Shown here piece after piece: positions 22,971 through 33,600 of a DNA stretch of 64,000 nt. The translations under genes and the position numbers were made by a program. Location of the stretch: contig CM060734.1 in NCBI GenBank assembly GCA_030704615.1, forward strand, positions 1,240,001 through 1,304,000, given 5' to 3'. The notes below the pieces were generated by a model, which saw nothing but the letters and a program-made list of their open reading frames with translations, was not told the DNA's origin and made no database searches. Numbering within the stretch: position 1 is the first letter of the stretch; the number at the start of each line of letters is the position of its first letter. This DNA comes from Takakia lepidozioides (Eukaryota; Streptophyta; Takakiopsida; Takakiales; Takakiaceae).

Positions 22971-25200
22971 GCTCAAAACAGTGTGCGTTGACGTACACTG
23001 TTTGAGCCTTCCATTTTGCTTCTTGTTGATGTGGCAAACGGCCAAATTGGGGAACTAGGGCAGGTTCCATCCACCACGAATTGGAAGCTCAAACAGTGTG
23101 CGTTGACGCACACTGTTGACCCCCCATTTACTTGGTTGTTGGTGTGCAAATGGCCAGATAGGGCCACTATGCCGGTTCAAATCCTCCTCCACTATTTGGA
23201 AGCTCAAACAGTGTGCGTTGACGCACACTGTTTTGAGCCCCCCTTATCATTTTTTCTTCTCATCAAAAAAATTACCCACCAGGGTATCTCTTTTGAGGTT
23301 CAATCATCAATTTCCTGGTAGCTCCAACAGTGTGCGTCAACGCACATGTTTGAGCTCCCCTTGTCATTGTTTTTTCGTTTCACAATCGGCCACACAGGGC
23401 GTGTCTCTGGTTCAATGAACACTTACCTAGTAGCTCAAACAGTGTGCGTTTATGGTGCACACTGTTTGGCCCACCTTCTCATTGATTTTTCATTCTGAAA
23501 AACGGCCACAAACGGCATGTATTTGAGGATAATCATCAACTTAACCTAGCAAGCTCAAACAGTGTGCGTCAACGCACATTGTTTGACGCACCTTGTCATT
23601 GCCTTTGTCCTCCCCTGAAAATCGGCCACATAGGTAGTATTTGAGGATCAATCATCACTTACCTGGCAACTCAAACATTGTGTCGTCAACGCACACTGTT
23701 TGAGCTCACCTGTCATTGTTTTTTCGTTTGAAAATCGGCCACAATAGGGCATGTCTTTGAGGATCAAAGAACCTTACTTGGCAGCTCAAACAGTGTGCGT
23801 TGGCGCACACTTTTTGAGCCCACCTTCTCATGTTTTTTTCATCTGGAAATCGGCCACAAAAGGGCATGTATTTGATGATCAATGAACACTTACCCCTGGC
23901 AGCTCAACAGTGTGCGTCAACGCACACTTTTGAGCCCACCTTGTCACTGTTTTTTTCCTGTGAAATTCGGCAATACAGGGCATGTCTGTGAGGATCATGA
24001 ACACTTACCTGGCAGCTCAATAGTGTGCGTCACCGCACACTGTTTGAGCCCCCATGTCATTGTTTTTTTCGTTTGAAAATCGGCCACAAGGCTTGTCTCT
24101 GAGGATCAATCATCACTTACCTCCTGGCAGCTCAAACAGTATGCGTCACGCACCTGTTTGGAGCCCACCTTCTCATTGTTTTTTTTTGTTTGAAAATTGG
24201 CCACACAGGGCATGTAACTGAGGATCAATGAACACTTTCAAACAGTGTGCATTGGCGCATACTGTTTGAGCCCAACTTCTCAATTATTTTTTTATCTGAA
24301 AAAGGCCACAAACAGCATGTTTTGAGGATCAATCATCACATACCTGGCAGCTCAACAGGTGTGTGTCAACGCACACTGTTTGAGCTGACCTTGTCATTGC
24401 CTTTGTCATCTGAAATCGGGCCACATAGGCATGTATTTGAGGATCAATCAATCACTTTACCTGGCAGTTTCCAACAGTGTGCGTCAACGCACACTGTTTG
24501 AGCTCACTTCTCATTTTTTGTCATCTGAAAAAAGGCCACAAAGGGCATGTATTTGAAGATCAATTCAGCACTTACGTGCCACTCAAACAATGTGCGTCAA
24601 CGCACACTGTTTGAGCTCACCTTGTCATTGCCTTTGTCATCTGAAAATCGACCACATAGGGTATGTATTTGAGGATCATCATCACTTACCTGGCAGCTCA
24701 AACAGTGTGCGTCACGACACTGTTTGAGCCCACCTTGTCATTGTTTTTTTCCTATGATATTCGGCAACACAGGGGTACGTCTGTGAGGATCACGAACACT
24801 TACCTGGCAGCTCAAACAGTGTGCGTCAACGCACACTGTTTGAGTCTCACATTTTCTTTGTTTTTTTCATCTGAAAATCGGCCACTAAGGGATGTCTTTG
24901 AGGTTCAATGAACACGTTACCTGACATGTTCTGTACAATGGACTCAAACAGTGTGCGTCAACGCACACTGTTTGAGCCCACCTTGTCATTGTTTTTTTCT
25001 TGTGAAATTCGGCATCATGGGGCATGTCTTTGAGGTTCAATGCACACTTATCAGGCAGCTCAAACAGTGTGCGTCAATGCACACTGTTTGAGCCCACCTT
25101 GTCATTGCTTTTTTCATTTGAATAGGGCCAAATTTCATGTTCAAAACACTTGAATTTGGAAGCTGAAACATTGTGCGGCAACGCACGGTGTTTTCGGCCC
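22971..25200. repeat. Palindrome family 2: about 20 long palindromes in a regular array of roughly 115-bp units
   Basis: The best copies read CAAACAGTGTGCG, a 4-base centre TTGA or TCAA, then CGCACACTGTTTG, and most arms extend to GCTCAAACAG. Copies start near 22975, 23089, 23201, 23325, 23433, 23553, 23670, 23783, 23903, 24015, 24130, 24236, 24350, 24470, 24583, 24696, 24809, 24944, 25058 and 25165. Linkers share GTCATTGTTTTTTTC, AATCGGCCACA and GAGGATCAAT. The first three copies have TTGA at the centre; most later ones have TCAA. The array ends about 110 bp before the first recognised exon of MTase 2, the same place family 1 occupies in MTase 1. Confidence 0.96.
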
Positions 25201-25315
25201 CCACAATGCTTGTTTTCTGGTGAGAAATTTGGCCACACAGGGCCTGTCTGCCATGCTCAAACACCATCGTTTCATGCCTGTCTCTTATATCAATTTGAAT
25301 GAACAACCATGCAGA

Positions 25316-28300
25316 AGAAGATGCAAAGTGTGGCGGAGGAGATCCCTTCGGGCGAGATCATTGTTGATGTTGACGATGAGTTCTATGAAAGCAAAGCCGC
25401 TGAGATGCTGGGGGGTCAGAAGGTAAACTCTCAGCTTGTGGTGCAAAGTATGCTTGCCCTGGGTGGGAGGTTGAAGATTCCCCTGTGTAGGTTGGTTGCC
25501 ATGCCCGTCGTTCGTCCACCCCTCATCAAGGACATCCTGAAGCTAGAGGCCGAGTTTGTTCATGGGTATTTGGATGGATCCGCAGTCTTTTACGTTTCTA
25601 CAAAGGATTCCAGAGGCAATGAGCTCCTTGTGGATGAGTTAATCGTGGACTCCTAGGATCCCATTTGGAGACAGGTGAACGAATCCTTTGAACTTCTTCT
25701 CTCTAGGAAACCTTCCACCCAGGCATTCTCGGGAAGATGTTTCACGTTTGGGATACCACCGGTTGTTGCTTGCATGGATGGTTGTCATTGGGAGGTTGCA
25801 CTCACAGGAGGAAGAGTGGCATTACTCTGTTCGATCGATGGTGCTGGATTGTGACGGGAACATGATGGGTCTTCTGACGGCAATGAATGATGATGTGAAC
25901 AGGTTGGTTTCTCATTCTACATGTTCCACTTGTGGTTCCGTGGTTCTTTGATTCAAGTCCTTGAATTTCATTCTGACTTTCAGATATCATTCTGCAGAGG
26001 GACGGAGACATCGCATGTCAAAACGAGTCTGGTTCACACATTGTATAGGATACAAAGGATCGGGCAGATGCCCTTGACCAACTTCAAGACCATCCTTTCA
26101 GCAGAGACGTACAAGAAGTGCAAAAGCTCCAAGACATCAGAAACGTGGTACTCGTTGACCCGTGAGGCTTTCATGGAGTACATGTACACGGTGAGATACA
26201 TCTTCCTTCATCTGGCCTTTCCATATTCCTGCTTCCACATGTTTGTTTCTGTTTGTTTCCCTTGACCTTGGGTTGATGCAACTCTCGTGCATTCCCTTGC
26301 AGCAAGACATTGCAGATGGAGGGGAGCGTGGCAAACTAGAATACTACAGCTCAACCCCTGAGGAGAGAAGGACAACAAAGGGGGTTGAGAGTCACATCCA
26401 GAAAGAGATGACCGCTACAAGAAGGACTATAATGAGTGCTTTTGTGAAGCAGTTGAGAATTGCCAACCCATCATTCGGATCGCAGTTTCTCCTGGAGATA
26501 AAAAAAAACCATTATAACAAGCCAGGCAAGCCAGAGATGGCCCAGGAGAAGTTGCACAGGTTGTCTACCGCCGTTGTGTCTTCAGAACAGAAGGTGAAGT
26601 GGCTACAGATATGGAACTTCGATCCCACAGTTAGGGATACCCACATGTTCCCCAGGCCGGAGAAAGAGAAGAAGACCCAGCGTGTCATTCCTGTCAGTGA
26701 CAATGTGCTGGACACATGGCTTCACAAGGCCACTTACTGGAGCCAGGTGTGATTTCCTGTGTCACTTTCTTTTCTCTTTTCCTGTCCTTCTCTTTCCATT
26801 GCCTCTTACATTCGCTGTGATTGTTTTTGGGTTCATTCTTACATTTGAATTGTTTTGCAGTTGGAAGAAACCGGTCGGTTCTGCATACTCAGCTGGCTGA
26901 CTATGGCATCACTATGACAGCACCGAAGGTCTCCTTCGAAGCATACATGAGGAAATGGAGAGCCACAGTGTGGCACTCTTGTTCTTTAGAGAGAGTTCAG
27001 CAAGGAGGGTGGCATCAGTTGAACAAATGACCTTGACCAGCAAGAAAAAGGAGAGGAAGCCTGGAAACGATGCCTTTACAGGTGCACACCCTGGGCCGTT
27101 CAGGCTACTTAGTGTGCTGTGGTTGCAATGTACTCTGCCGCATACTGTTTAAGGGGGTCTTCCTGGTGTGATGGAAAAGCTGAGAGACAATAATTGCATT
27201 GCATAATGAGGTTGTCTCTGTTCCTGCAGGTACATAAAGTTTGTTCTCATGGAAGAGAATTGCTTAGACAAACATCCAGATTTCGTGGACCTGTGGCTTG
27301 TCCCTGCTGGCAACCAGACCATGTTTACTACTGGGATCTTGCATGACTGGGGCCCAGACCATCTTTCTTCTTGTGGTTGATATTTGGATTGCCCTCCTTC
27401 TGAGACCCCAGCTCCGGAGGTGTCTTTGAGGAGAGAGAATGAACGTATTGTAGCCACTGCCGTAGCAGCCGACCTCGACATTCATGAACGAAATTTGAGG
27501 ACTCTTGCAGAGAAGGAGCCTCCCGCTCAGGATACCCCGGGTAGAGAAGAAAGGCAAAGGGAAAAGATGTTGCTGGTGTTGTGGGGAAAGGAAAGGGTAG
27601 AGGGAAGGTGGCACAAGGGCAGGGAAGTGTTGCAGATATTGGCCCAGTCGTGCATGTCCAGCAGACTCCACCGCATGGTAGGGTATCCATGAGAAAGAAC
27701 AAGGGGGTGGTTGATCCCAAGGACCTGTACCATGCAGTGGAACATCCCACGAGGGTCATTCGTCCTACCAGGTTGGAGATGGCCAACGTCGGGTTCCTTG
27801 CCATGATGGAGTCCAAGAAATCTGATTTCAAGGGCGAGCCATCACCAGTGTGGGAGAGGATTGTGGAGTTCCTCGGCACGGTGCGTGTTCTCTTTTGATT
27901 CTTCTCTGCTGTGGGCATGGATCGTTTCAATCCTCTTGAGTATTCCATTGTAATTTTGTTTGCAGGCTAAAATGACCAAATCCTGGGTGAACGGGAAGGA
28001 GAGCCATATGCAGCCGAACTCATCATCTTGGACATCCCTGATGGGTTGGCAGTCCCGGATGTCCCTCCATCGGGTGCTTGTCCGGGTTGGAATGCTTTTG
28101 ATGAGCGCTACTGGCGGTTTTTCTCCCTTTTGCAATTTTTCCTGTCCGATGCAGGTGTTTTGGTGCTCATCCAGTCCATCGACGTTCGCTGTCGCCGTGC
28201 ACTTGCCAGCTATTTGAAAGCCTCGGGCATGAGAGTCGTGAAGACATGGAATTGTGTGAACAGCATGTACCTTACGAAGGGGGATCGTCCGGGAGAGATG

Positions 28301-29916
28301 GTAAATTTGCCTTCTTCTTCCTCTTCTTGGTGGTTCTCGGATGGAGTTGTATAGGTCGCTCGAACTCATATGTAGGGGCCTGATTTTTGAAGCTCCTTAG
28401 TTCCTTGTGGATGTCCTGTTCACAGACTCGTTTGTTTGAAGCTGTTTGTCTCGTCCGAGTGCATCCACCAACGACTCCGGCCGGCATTGCGGAGTTCGCC
28501 ATCACTCATGGGGGCAAGTTCATAGACGACAAGACAGATCCTCCCACGGATGACATGCACCACAACTACGTCAACAACAACGTGTGCTTGCGAAGGGCTC
28601 AATGCTGAAGCTCGAGATTGAAACCCAATCTCACCATACTCCACAAAGTGCACTGATTTGCCCCAAGCCAAATCAGCCCTTTCGCTTGGTCTTGCAATCC
28701 TTCACACAATGAAAGCTCGCATTCCCAAGTCCAGTTCTCAGCTTTGCCACCAAAGCCACTATAACCTGCTCTTGACTGGTCCTCTTCCCAATCGTGCTTG
28801 CTCATGCATGTACACAATCTGAAACCATCAAGGTGCTCTGGAATTACCTGCAGCATGGTGCTTTCATCTCTGAAGCTAAAGATCGAATGCCAAGGTCTAC
28901 CACCTCGTAACCCACATCGCCTCCGCTTCTAACAACCAAGAGCTCTACGGTGCTCCTTGCATAACAACTTGGTTTCTCTATTCTCAAGCAAAAAACCACA
29001 AGTGCTACAACTAACTCGTATCTGGCACTCACAGATACGAGCTGATCTTTCTCGAGTGATAAAGAAGAAGAATACAAGCACAAGCTCATGCGAGCTCACA
29101 AAGCTGAAGCATAAACTCAGGCATATATAACCTCATCACTCAAATACAAGTCAAGCCAAGTGCACCCCACGCCATGGGGAATCCACACTACGGCGCCATA
29201 GCTAGGCGCGGTGAGGCTCAACTCGAGAAAGATGAGCCTTCCGCGCTTGCCGTGAAGATAACCACTCCAGGGCCTAAATCTGCCTTGACCCCTGGATTGA
29301 CCCTTGGGCCAATCCCAAATGTCAATATGTAAAAGCTAGCTATTTCCTAGCTAGTTTCACACTAGTGGTAAAATAACTTGACATTGGGATTGAAAGGGAT
29401 GCTGAGATTTACAAGAAACTCCTGATGGGTTTGGGTGGACACACTTCTCAAGTCCTTCCGAAGCCCTGTCCCGCTGATATTGATACAGAGGAGACTCCCG
29501 ACAAGGAGCTGGACTCCGACTTTGCCTGTGAGTAAGTTCAACCTATGGATGCTTGCATTGTTGTTTCAATATCGAGAATCACTGTTCTTGAGGCAAAGTT
29601 CACATGGGAGACATCCTCTTCGTTGGACTTGTGCATTGCATCATTGTGTTCAAAATGGGTTTTTGTCGACATGTGCAGGAGTCCGCGTGCTTCCACTTAC
29701 CCTCCAGGGCTATCACACCTATTTGGACTTCTTTCCAGTCCTCCTCGGTGCGTGCTACCTGTCTATGCGGAGGCACTCGCAGCAAGCATGTCCGTTCATG
29801 GCACTCGGAGTCCACCCATCGACGGCCGTGGTAGAAGACGTGGTGTTGGGGCCAGAACCTTTGTGGATGACATAGCACAGGAGGTCGAGACTGATTCTGA
29901 TGACTGTGACACTTGA
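25316..29916 (+). pseudogene. MTase 2: paralogous permuted DNA amino-methyltransferase gene inside the 13-kb transposon
   Basis: Exons parallel those of MTase 1: about 25316-25914 (IPLCRLVAMPVVRPP, FVHGYLDGSAVFYVS; stop at 25654), 25991-26190 (GTETSHVKTSLVHTL), about 26305-26746, 26860-27080, 27231-27880 (TMFTTGILHDWG), 27967-28300 and 28425-28600. Motif IV is LIILDIPDG followed by FLSDAGVLVLIQ. After a 0.8-kb insertion it resumes with IGIERDAEIYKKLL (29384-29531, donor TGTGA|GTAAGT) and the last exon 29679-29916. The GIERD block is the acidic-loop motif that follows motif I in DNA methyltransferases; motif I itself is missing, lost with the insertion. Frameshifts lie near 25700-25800 and 28010. 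Its role in the cell or transposon is inferred only from family: transfer of methyl from AdoMet to exocyclic amino groups of DNA bases. Confidence 0.75.
28606..29384 (-). mobile_element. Solo-LTR-like insertion (about 0.78 kb) replacing motif I of MTase 2
   Basis: Read on the minus strand the segment begins TGTCAAGTTATTTTACC and ends GAGCTTCA, i.e. TG...CA, and has a TATA-like GGTTATATATGCC in its middle (about 29123). These are LTR properties. No matching 5-bp target duplication is visible, and methyltransferase sequence is missing between YVNNN and GIERD. It may thus mark recombination between elements with loss of the exon piece rather than a simple insertion. Confidence 0.5.
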
Positions 29917-30542
29917 TATGAAGTTTTCTTTTGGTTTTATTCGGGGCCAAATTGAAATGGGATGGTTGTGTGTCCTTGTTGTCCTGTTTGCAATGTGTGC
30001 GTGGAATGCACATTCATGGGAACAAACTATTGTTGGAGATGGGGGTTGCATGGACTGCCCGGATTGTTCCTTCAATCTATTTAGTGTTTTGTGGACCTCA
30101 CAGACTTGAGTGCATTGCAAAAACAAACAAACGACTTTGGTTTTGTGTAGAGCATTCTCGCATCATTTGCTCGTTGGTCTCCAAACCATTCTGCTGAATG
30201 GTTGGTGAATCCATCACGGTGAAGTCCACCTCATCAAAGAGCGTTCAGGCATTCTCAAATCTAATGAGCATCCATGATGCTCCCGCACATACCTGGCATG
30301 TTCGCAAGGGTGGTGAGTAAGAAAAGATTTCGCAGGGATCCGCTTTAGATGATGTGTGTGTGCACCTCCTCACGACGTACCCACATAAACTTGTGAGGGC
30401 TTGGTATGTTGATAACGTCTGGATGGATGCAATGGATACAATGGATGTAACATATCCACTCTGCATTCCCGGGAAATGGCTGATCAACCCGCGGAAATAG
30501 GTGACACCCGCGGAAATAGGCCCTGTATGCATGCTGACGTGG
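29917..30542. other. 3' flank of MTase 2 within the transposon, no gene seen
   Basis: This runs from the MTase 2 stop to the subterminal hairpins. It probably holds the 3' untranslated region. No conserved domain or repeat array was recognised. Confidence 0.5.
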
Positions 30543-30618
30543 CGTGAGCCTGTGCTGGGCTCACGGTTTCCTGGGCTCACAGGCTCATGCCTCCAGACTC
30601 ACGGAATAGCACCCCCCC
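30543..30618. repeat. Right terminus of the 13-kb transposon with subterminal hairpin
   Basis: The hairpin CGTGAGCC / GGCTCACG (30543-30565) is followed by more GCTCAC copies and the end GAATAGCACCCCCCC at 30604-30618. The left end of the element has matching inverted signals, and a close relative of this end stands at 31759-31823. Confidence 0.7.
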
Positions 30619-31330
30619 ATTGAGACATGCAGCCGGCATGGTGACAAAGTGGTTGACCTCTCCATGGGCACAGGTGCGTGCCGAAACACTTCTCAATTCT
30701 TTGTTGCACATGTTCCTCTCATGTTTTGGCTTGTGACATGGTTTCGTGCTTTCATTCACTATCCTGCTTCGTTCCATGCCTGCAAGTGTACAGGAAGACA
30801 TCTTTTTGGGTTTGAGGGGGACGAGGAGCTTTACTCTCGGGTCATCACTCCACTCTTTGAGGGATCCTCGCATTCGACCCAGACTGAGAAGATTGTGGAG
30901 GAGGAGGATCTGCAAGAGCCGCATGTTCTGGATGTGGATTCGGATTTTTCATGTGAGTAAGTGCATGTTCTATTGTGGCACCTCATAGACCCCAGAACGC
31001 ATCCTTTTGGTGTTCCTTTTTGTTGCAGAAGTTTGGCTTCTAGAGTATTTACGAAGTTTACTCATTGCTGTGTGGTTGCAGGAGTCCTAGGACGCCACGG
31101 TTTCTGCCATTCCTTGCCAACCCGGATTTTTTCCCAAGTCCTCCAGCACAATTTCATTTGCCATCTTATGCGGAGGCTGCGGCTACGAGTATAGTCTACT
31201 GGCATCTCCCCCTTCTCTGCTTCACGACAGACATGGTTTTCAGCAGAGCAGGGCTAGCATCTTTGTGGACAGTTCTGCCTTCGTTCTGAACAGTGCGTCC
31301 TGTAGCAGTGGATCTTCTTTGTCCGAATGA
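30619..31330 (+). pseudogene. MTase 1, 3' part: motif I and C terminus, displaced 13 kb by the transposon
   Basis: The split exon resumes at ATTGAGACA and encodes HGDKVVDLSMGTG up to the donor at 30674. This is the GD-x-V-x-D-x-x-x-G-x-G signature of motif I, the AdoMet-binding loop. The next exon (30794-30956) gives GRHLFGFEGDEELY, the standard continuation with the acidic residue that binds the ribose of AdoMet. The final exon (31082-31330) matches the last exon of MTase 2 (SPR...YAEA...FVD). Splice phases agree at each junction (phase 1, then TGTGA|GTAAGT phase 2). A frame change near 31200 is needed to reach the stop at 31328. Together with the part ending at 17645 it completes the motif order IV, then I, then the acidic motif. 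Confidence 0.75.
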
Positions 31331-31823
31331 ATCGATTCTTCTGAAGGGTTTGTTTAAAAACCACGAGTTCACCTATATGCCTTCTTTATGATTGGATATG
31401 AGCCTCTTGGATACCTGGGAAAATGACATGTGGTCCTTCTCAATCAACAAAGCAATGTGGACTCGATGTTTGCAATATACACTGCACTTTCATAATTGAT
31501 TTTCAAGCAAGACAAGCATGGTTTCATGGATTTCGGAGCTCGGGGGATTTGGGAGCTACCGCTACAAAACAGCTATCTATTCTTTCATTTATTTCATTCA
31601 TCCACCTCTCATTCGTTAGACAAACATTCATCCACCATTCATCCCTCATTCATCCAAGTAGCATCCATATCCGAGCTTGTAATACTGGCCACTCTGCGTA
31701 GTAATAGGTCTTCTAAGTCGACTAGGCATCCGCGGTTATAGGTAGGCAGGTCCTGAAGCGTGAGCAAATTTCTGCTCACGAATTTTTCTGCTCGCGGGAT
31801 TTGCTCACAGAATAGCATCCCCC
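31331..31823. mobile_element. 3' flank and right terminus of the outer methyltransferase transposon
   Basis: The first 400 bp hold no gene. At 31759-31780 stands a hairpin CGTGAGCA / TGCTCACG, and the block ends GAATAGCATCCCCC at 31810-31823, the same end signature as the inner transposon. The position just after the last MTase 1 exon indicates that MTase 1 also rode on an element of this type. Its left terminus and its transposase were not found. Confidence 0.6.
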
Positions 31824-32800
31824 AAGATAGACATGATCTGGAGTCCCTGTGGATTACTAATCCGGATATTTTAAGCTTTATTGAAAGGTCTCCTCCCAAC
31901 AGCAGCCCTCAATGTATGCTTATGGCCAAAATCCAAGATTTCTTCTCCAATCACATGCCTTGTTATCTTATTGCTCCCTCTTCTGTCATCACCTGGGGGG
32001 CTTACGTGGAGGAGCATCCCTATTTAAATTGCAAGCCAAACACTCATGTGTTGGCATTGATGGAGGATGGGGATATTTGTCACACACCCCCTGACAAGTC
32101 TTGGTGGATTAGGGAAGATTGTCTGATGAAACCATGGGAAAGCAGCTGGCTCAAATCAGGGCAAAGGATGTGCTTTCAAATGCCTTTACCCTTCTTTCGA
32201 GACTGCTTGACCAACGCATGGAGGATACTAACCATCAAGATGACCTGGAAAGACGAGGGATCACCTCAGGGGGATTCGTACGAAACCCTCCGAATCTTCT
32301 TCCTCAAGTGGTTCAACTGGTGTGCAACCCTTGGCTGATGAAGAAGGTGGGGCAACTCTTGGGGAGAATCATGACCAAGCCAACGACTTCCTCGTCCAGC
32401 CTACAGAGATCTCGCAGAGCAGAGCTACTTTTCTCCCCTCCCTCCAAGAGGTCCAAGCTGTAATTAGCTCATTCTCCATCCAAACAACCACCCCGACCCC
32501 GCCTTCTCCACCAATTGCTCCCCAAGAGGTCAACTCTCCGAACACTAAGATTGCGAGAAGGCCCCCAGGCACGCGCCCGCAATCCATGCCACCTGCCATG
32601 GCATCATTTGTCAAAGCGACGAGCAAGATCTCTGTGTTTGGAACGCTCTCCCCCCTCACCGCTGGAGAAACCTCCGAGCTCCACTCCACGGCCTCGCCAG
32701 AATTTGAGAAAGATGTGAATTGGAAACATGTCAAGTACCCTTACGACTTCCAGGCTATTTTCGCTAGTATGCTTTGTCATAGATTAGCTCCTCGATAATC
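31824..32800 (+). pseudogene. Degenerate coding-like DNA of unknown origin
   Basis: Overlapping open frames on the plus strand (31760-32338, 32119-32463, 32322-32798) look like one protein broken by frameshifts: a globular part (WGAYVEEHPYLNCKPNTHV), then a Pro/Ser/Thr-rich tail (TPTPPSPPIAPQEV). This could be an eroded ORF1 of a LINE or a host exon. I recognise no domain. Confidence 0.3.
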
Positions 32801-33600
32801 TTTGCTTCATACAGTGCGACTCTCATAATAAGGCTAGGCTTCTTTCGATAGGATGTCATCTGCTTTCTGATCCATGGTAGTTAAGCATGCTTAACTTTCT
32901 CCACCAGAATAGTTACGCCTGCTCAGCCAGGATTTTTTTGGCTGCGGTTTTATGTTTATTCAATCAGCTCTCTGCTGCTCCTCCCTTAGCAGTTAGATAC
33001 TTCCCCCTGGTTTCCTTTGGCTGATGTTTTATGTTTCTTCACTCAGCTCTCCTCCTGCCTTAGCAGTTAGCTGCCTCTGCTTTTGATTAGTTCCGATGCA
33101 TTCACATCCTGGGTCAGCCTCTATGCACCCTCTATGGAGGTTATTTTTTCCTCCTTGTTCTCCTTTTGCCACTTAATAAATTCCCCAAGGCCTCTGTTCC
33201 CTGTTATTTATTTATTGGCCCTGCCTTCCTAAGGCAGGACTACGCAATGGTTTTAGCTGCTTTAGCACCGATACTTTCGATTAGACTTCCAATTCGATCG
33301 ATACAGTTGTCAAGAGAATATTCTGGCTTTTAATGAATGACATCCGTTCAACTTCTTGTGCATGCCATAAATGAAAGTCCATTGGATATTACGGTACATG
33401 CCACCTGGGTGATTCAGGGCTCAAATCCTGTTACCTTGATATTTAGACTAATTATGTGATCTTCCAGATTTTTACTACCTATTCATAATTACTATACGGC
33501 AGGGCTTGCATGAATTCCATGCATTCATTAGGTAAATATTTTTTAAATTGTGAAGATTAATGTTAATAATAATAATAATAATATATTATCCTCCACGGAT
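32801..33600. repeat. Non-coding DNA with a short duplicated block and an AAT microsatellite
   Basis: A block ending CTTAGCAGTTAG occurs twice (about 32935-32997 and 33005-33070), each containing TTTTATGTTT and TCAGCTCTC. An (AAT)n run lies at about 33563-33583. A B-box-like GGCTCAAATCC is at about 33417, but no tRNA fold accompanies it. Confidence 0.55.

Larger units (their letters stand above)
17646..30618. mobile_element. 13-kb Mutator-like transposon carrying a transposase and a DNA methyltransferase gene, inserted in MTase 1
   Basis: Borders are set by the target duplication and by imperfect inverted ends: the left end has GCTATGGCGTGAG (about 17652-17664); the right end, read on the minus strand, has GCTATTCCGTGAG after a run of seven G. 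Small hairpins with CGTGAGC/GCTCACG arms sit inside both ends (17673-17697 and 30543-30565). Cargo is the MULE transposase on the minus strand (18032 to about 21664) and MTase 2 on the plus strand (25316-29916), divergently arranged around a palindrome array (22971-25200). The same right-end signature (GAATAGCA[C/T]CCCCC) recurs at 31810-31823 at the end of the outer element. Both genes are damaged, so this copy is not autonomous. Confidence 0.75.

Noticed and set aside
22971-25200. CRISPR array
   Set aside because: The repeats are palindromic and regular, but the linkers are themselves similar copies, longer than CRISPR spacers, and the setting is a plant transposon with spliced genes and no cas genes.
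13817-31330. MT-A70 (METTL3/METTL4) identity for the methyltransferase
   Set aside because: MT-A70 enzymes are also permuted and have DPPW, but the block before motif I (REKSPAFMQTFIET...GDKVVDLSMGTG) fits bacterial-type N4/N6 DNA methyltransferases better; not excluded without a profile search.
33400-33440. tRNA-derived SINE or tRNA gene
   Set aside because: Only a B-box-like string is present; no A box at the right distance and no cloverleaf.
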